A stretch of 5,715 nt of DNA from Mycobacteriaceae bacterium (GTDB lineage: Bacteria > Actinomycetota > Actinomycetes > Mycobacteriales > Mycobacteriaceae), in the NCBI GenBank assembly GCA_019242135.1, contig JAFAWC010000545.1, positions 1 to 5,715 on the forward strand, read 5' to 3'. The notes under the pieces were generated by a model. The model searched no databases. It was not told the origin of the DNA and saw only the letters and a list, made by a program, of their open reading frames with translations. Below are positions 5,642 to 5,715 of the stretch, in pieces (positions within the stretch are counted from its first letter, which is position 1; every line of letters begins with the position of its first letter). A program made the translations under genes and the position numbers.

Positions 5642-5715
5642 TCAGCGGCTGCGGGGCCGCCGCGGGCGCGCCCCCCTGGCGGGCAGGCTGACGACCTTGG
5701 TCGCCGATTGTCGCT
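5642..5715 (-). CDS. Possible 3' end of a minus-strand gene (partial)
   Basis: The final 72 bases can be read on the minus strand as 23 codons plus TGA (stop at 5642-5644), entering from beyond the window edge. The frame has G or C at nearly every third codon position, as expected for coding DNA here, and gives a basic tail (SATKVVSLPARGARPRR...). The other two minus frames are also open for 35-39 codons, to stops at 5607 and 5596, with lower third-position GC. The fragment is too short to identify, and this region may be non-coding. Confidence 0.25.
   Translation of the reverse strand, partial: RQSATKVVSLPARGARPRRPRSR

Noticed and set aside
1..5715. CRISPR arrays, tRNA or rRNA genes, insertion sequences or attachment sites
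   Set aside because: No spaced direct repeats, cloverleaf-type sequence, transposase motifs or terminal inverted repeats were seen. The only clear direct repeat is the one inside otsB.

Overview
This 5.7 kb, GC-rich window looks chromosomal and comes from a mycobacterium (Mycobacterium or Mycolicibacterium type). The evidence is a TIGR03617-type F420-dependent luciferase-like oxidoreductase, a PAS-ANTAR regulator, a two-domain OtsB2-type trehalose-phosphatase, a DedA protein resembling M. tuberculosis DedA (Rv2637), a PknF-like receptor kinase with a leaderless-type start, and a tiny DUF6131-like membrane protein. Family assignments come from remembered sequence patterns; no search was run.

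Layout. Positions 2-1006 (+): LLM-class oxidoreductase, whose start lies at the window edge. A 52-bp gap follows, with an inverted repeat over the oxidoreductase stop. Positions 1059-1712 (+): PAS-ANTAR protein. Positions 1709-2935 (+): trehalose-6-phosphate phosphatase otsB, overlapping the preceding stop by 4 bp (ATGA). Positions 3122-3778 (-): dedA, convergent with otsB. Positions 3866-5248 (+): transmembrane Ser/Thr kinase, divergent from dedA across an 87-bp promoter region. Positions 5351-5506 (-): 51-residue membrane protein with a near-ideal Shine-Dalgarno sequence, convergent with the kinase gene. The last ~125 bp hold no certain gene, but may contain the 3' end of a minus-strand gene.

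How the genes may work together. The clearest functional unit is the PAS-ANTAR/otsB pair, where a putative signal-responsive RNA-binding antiterminator is translationally coupled to the last enzyme of OtsAB trehalose synthesis. dedA (membrane lipid transport family), the receptor kinase and the small membrane protein are all envelope-related, but their orientations imply separate transcripts. Nothing here amounts to a clear new multi-gene system. The points most worth a second look are the ANTAR-otsB coupling, a 30-bp in-frame tandem duplication inside otsB, the four-cysteine ectodomain of the kinase, and the hairpin abutting the Shine-Dalgarno of the small membrane protein gene.
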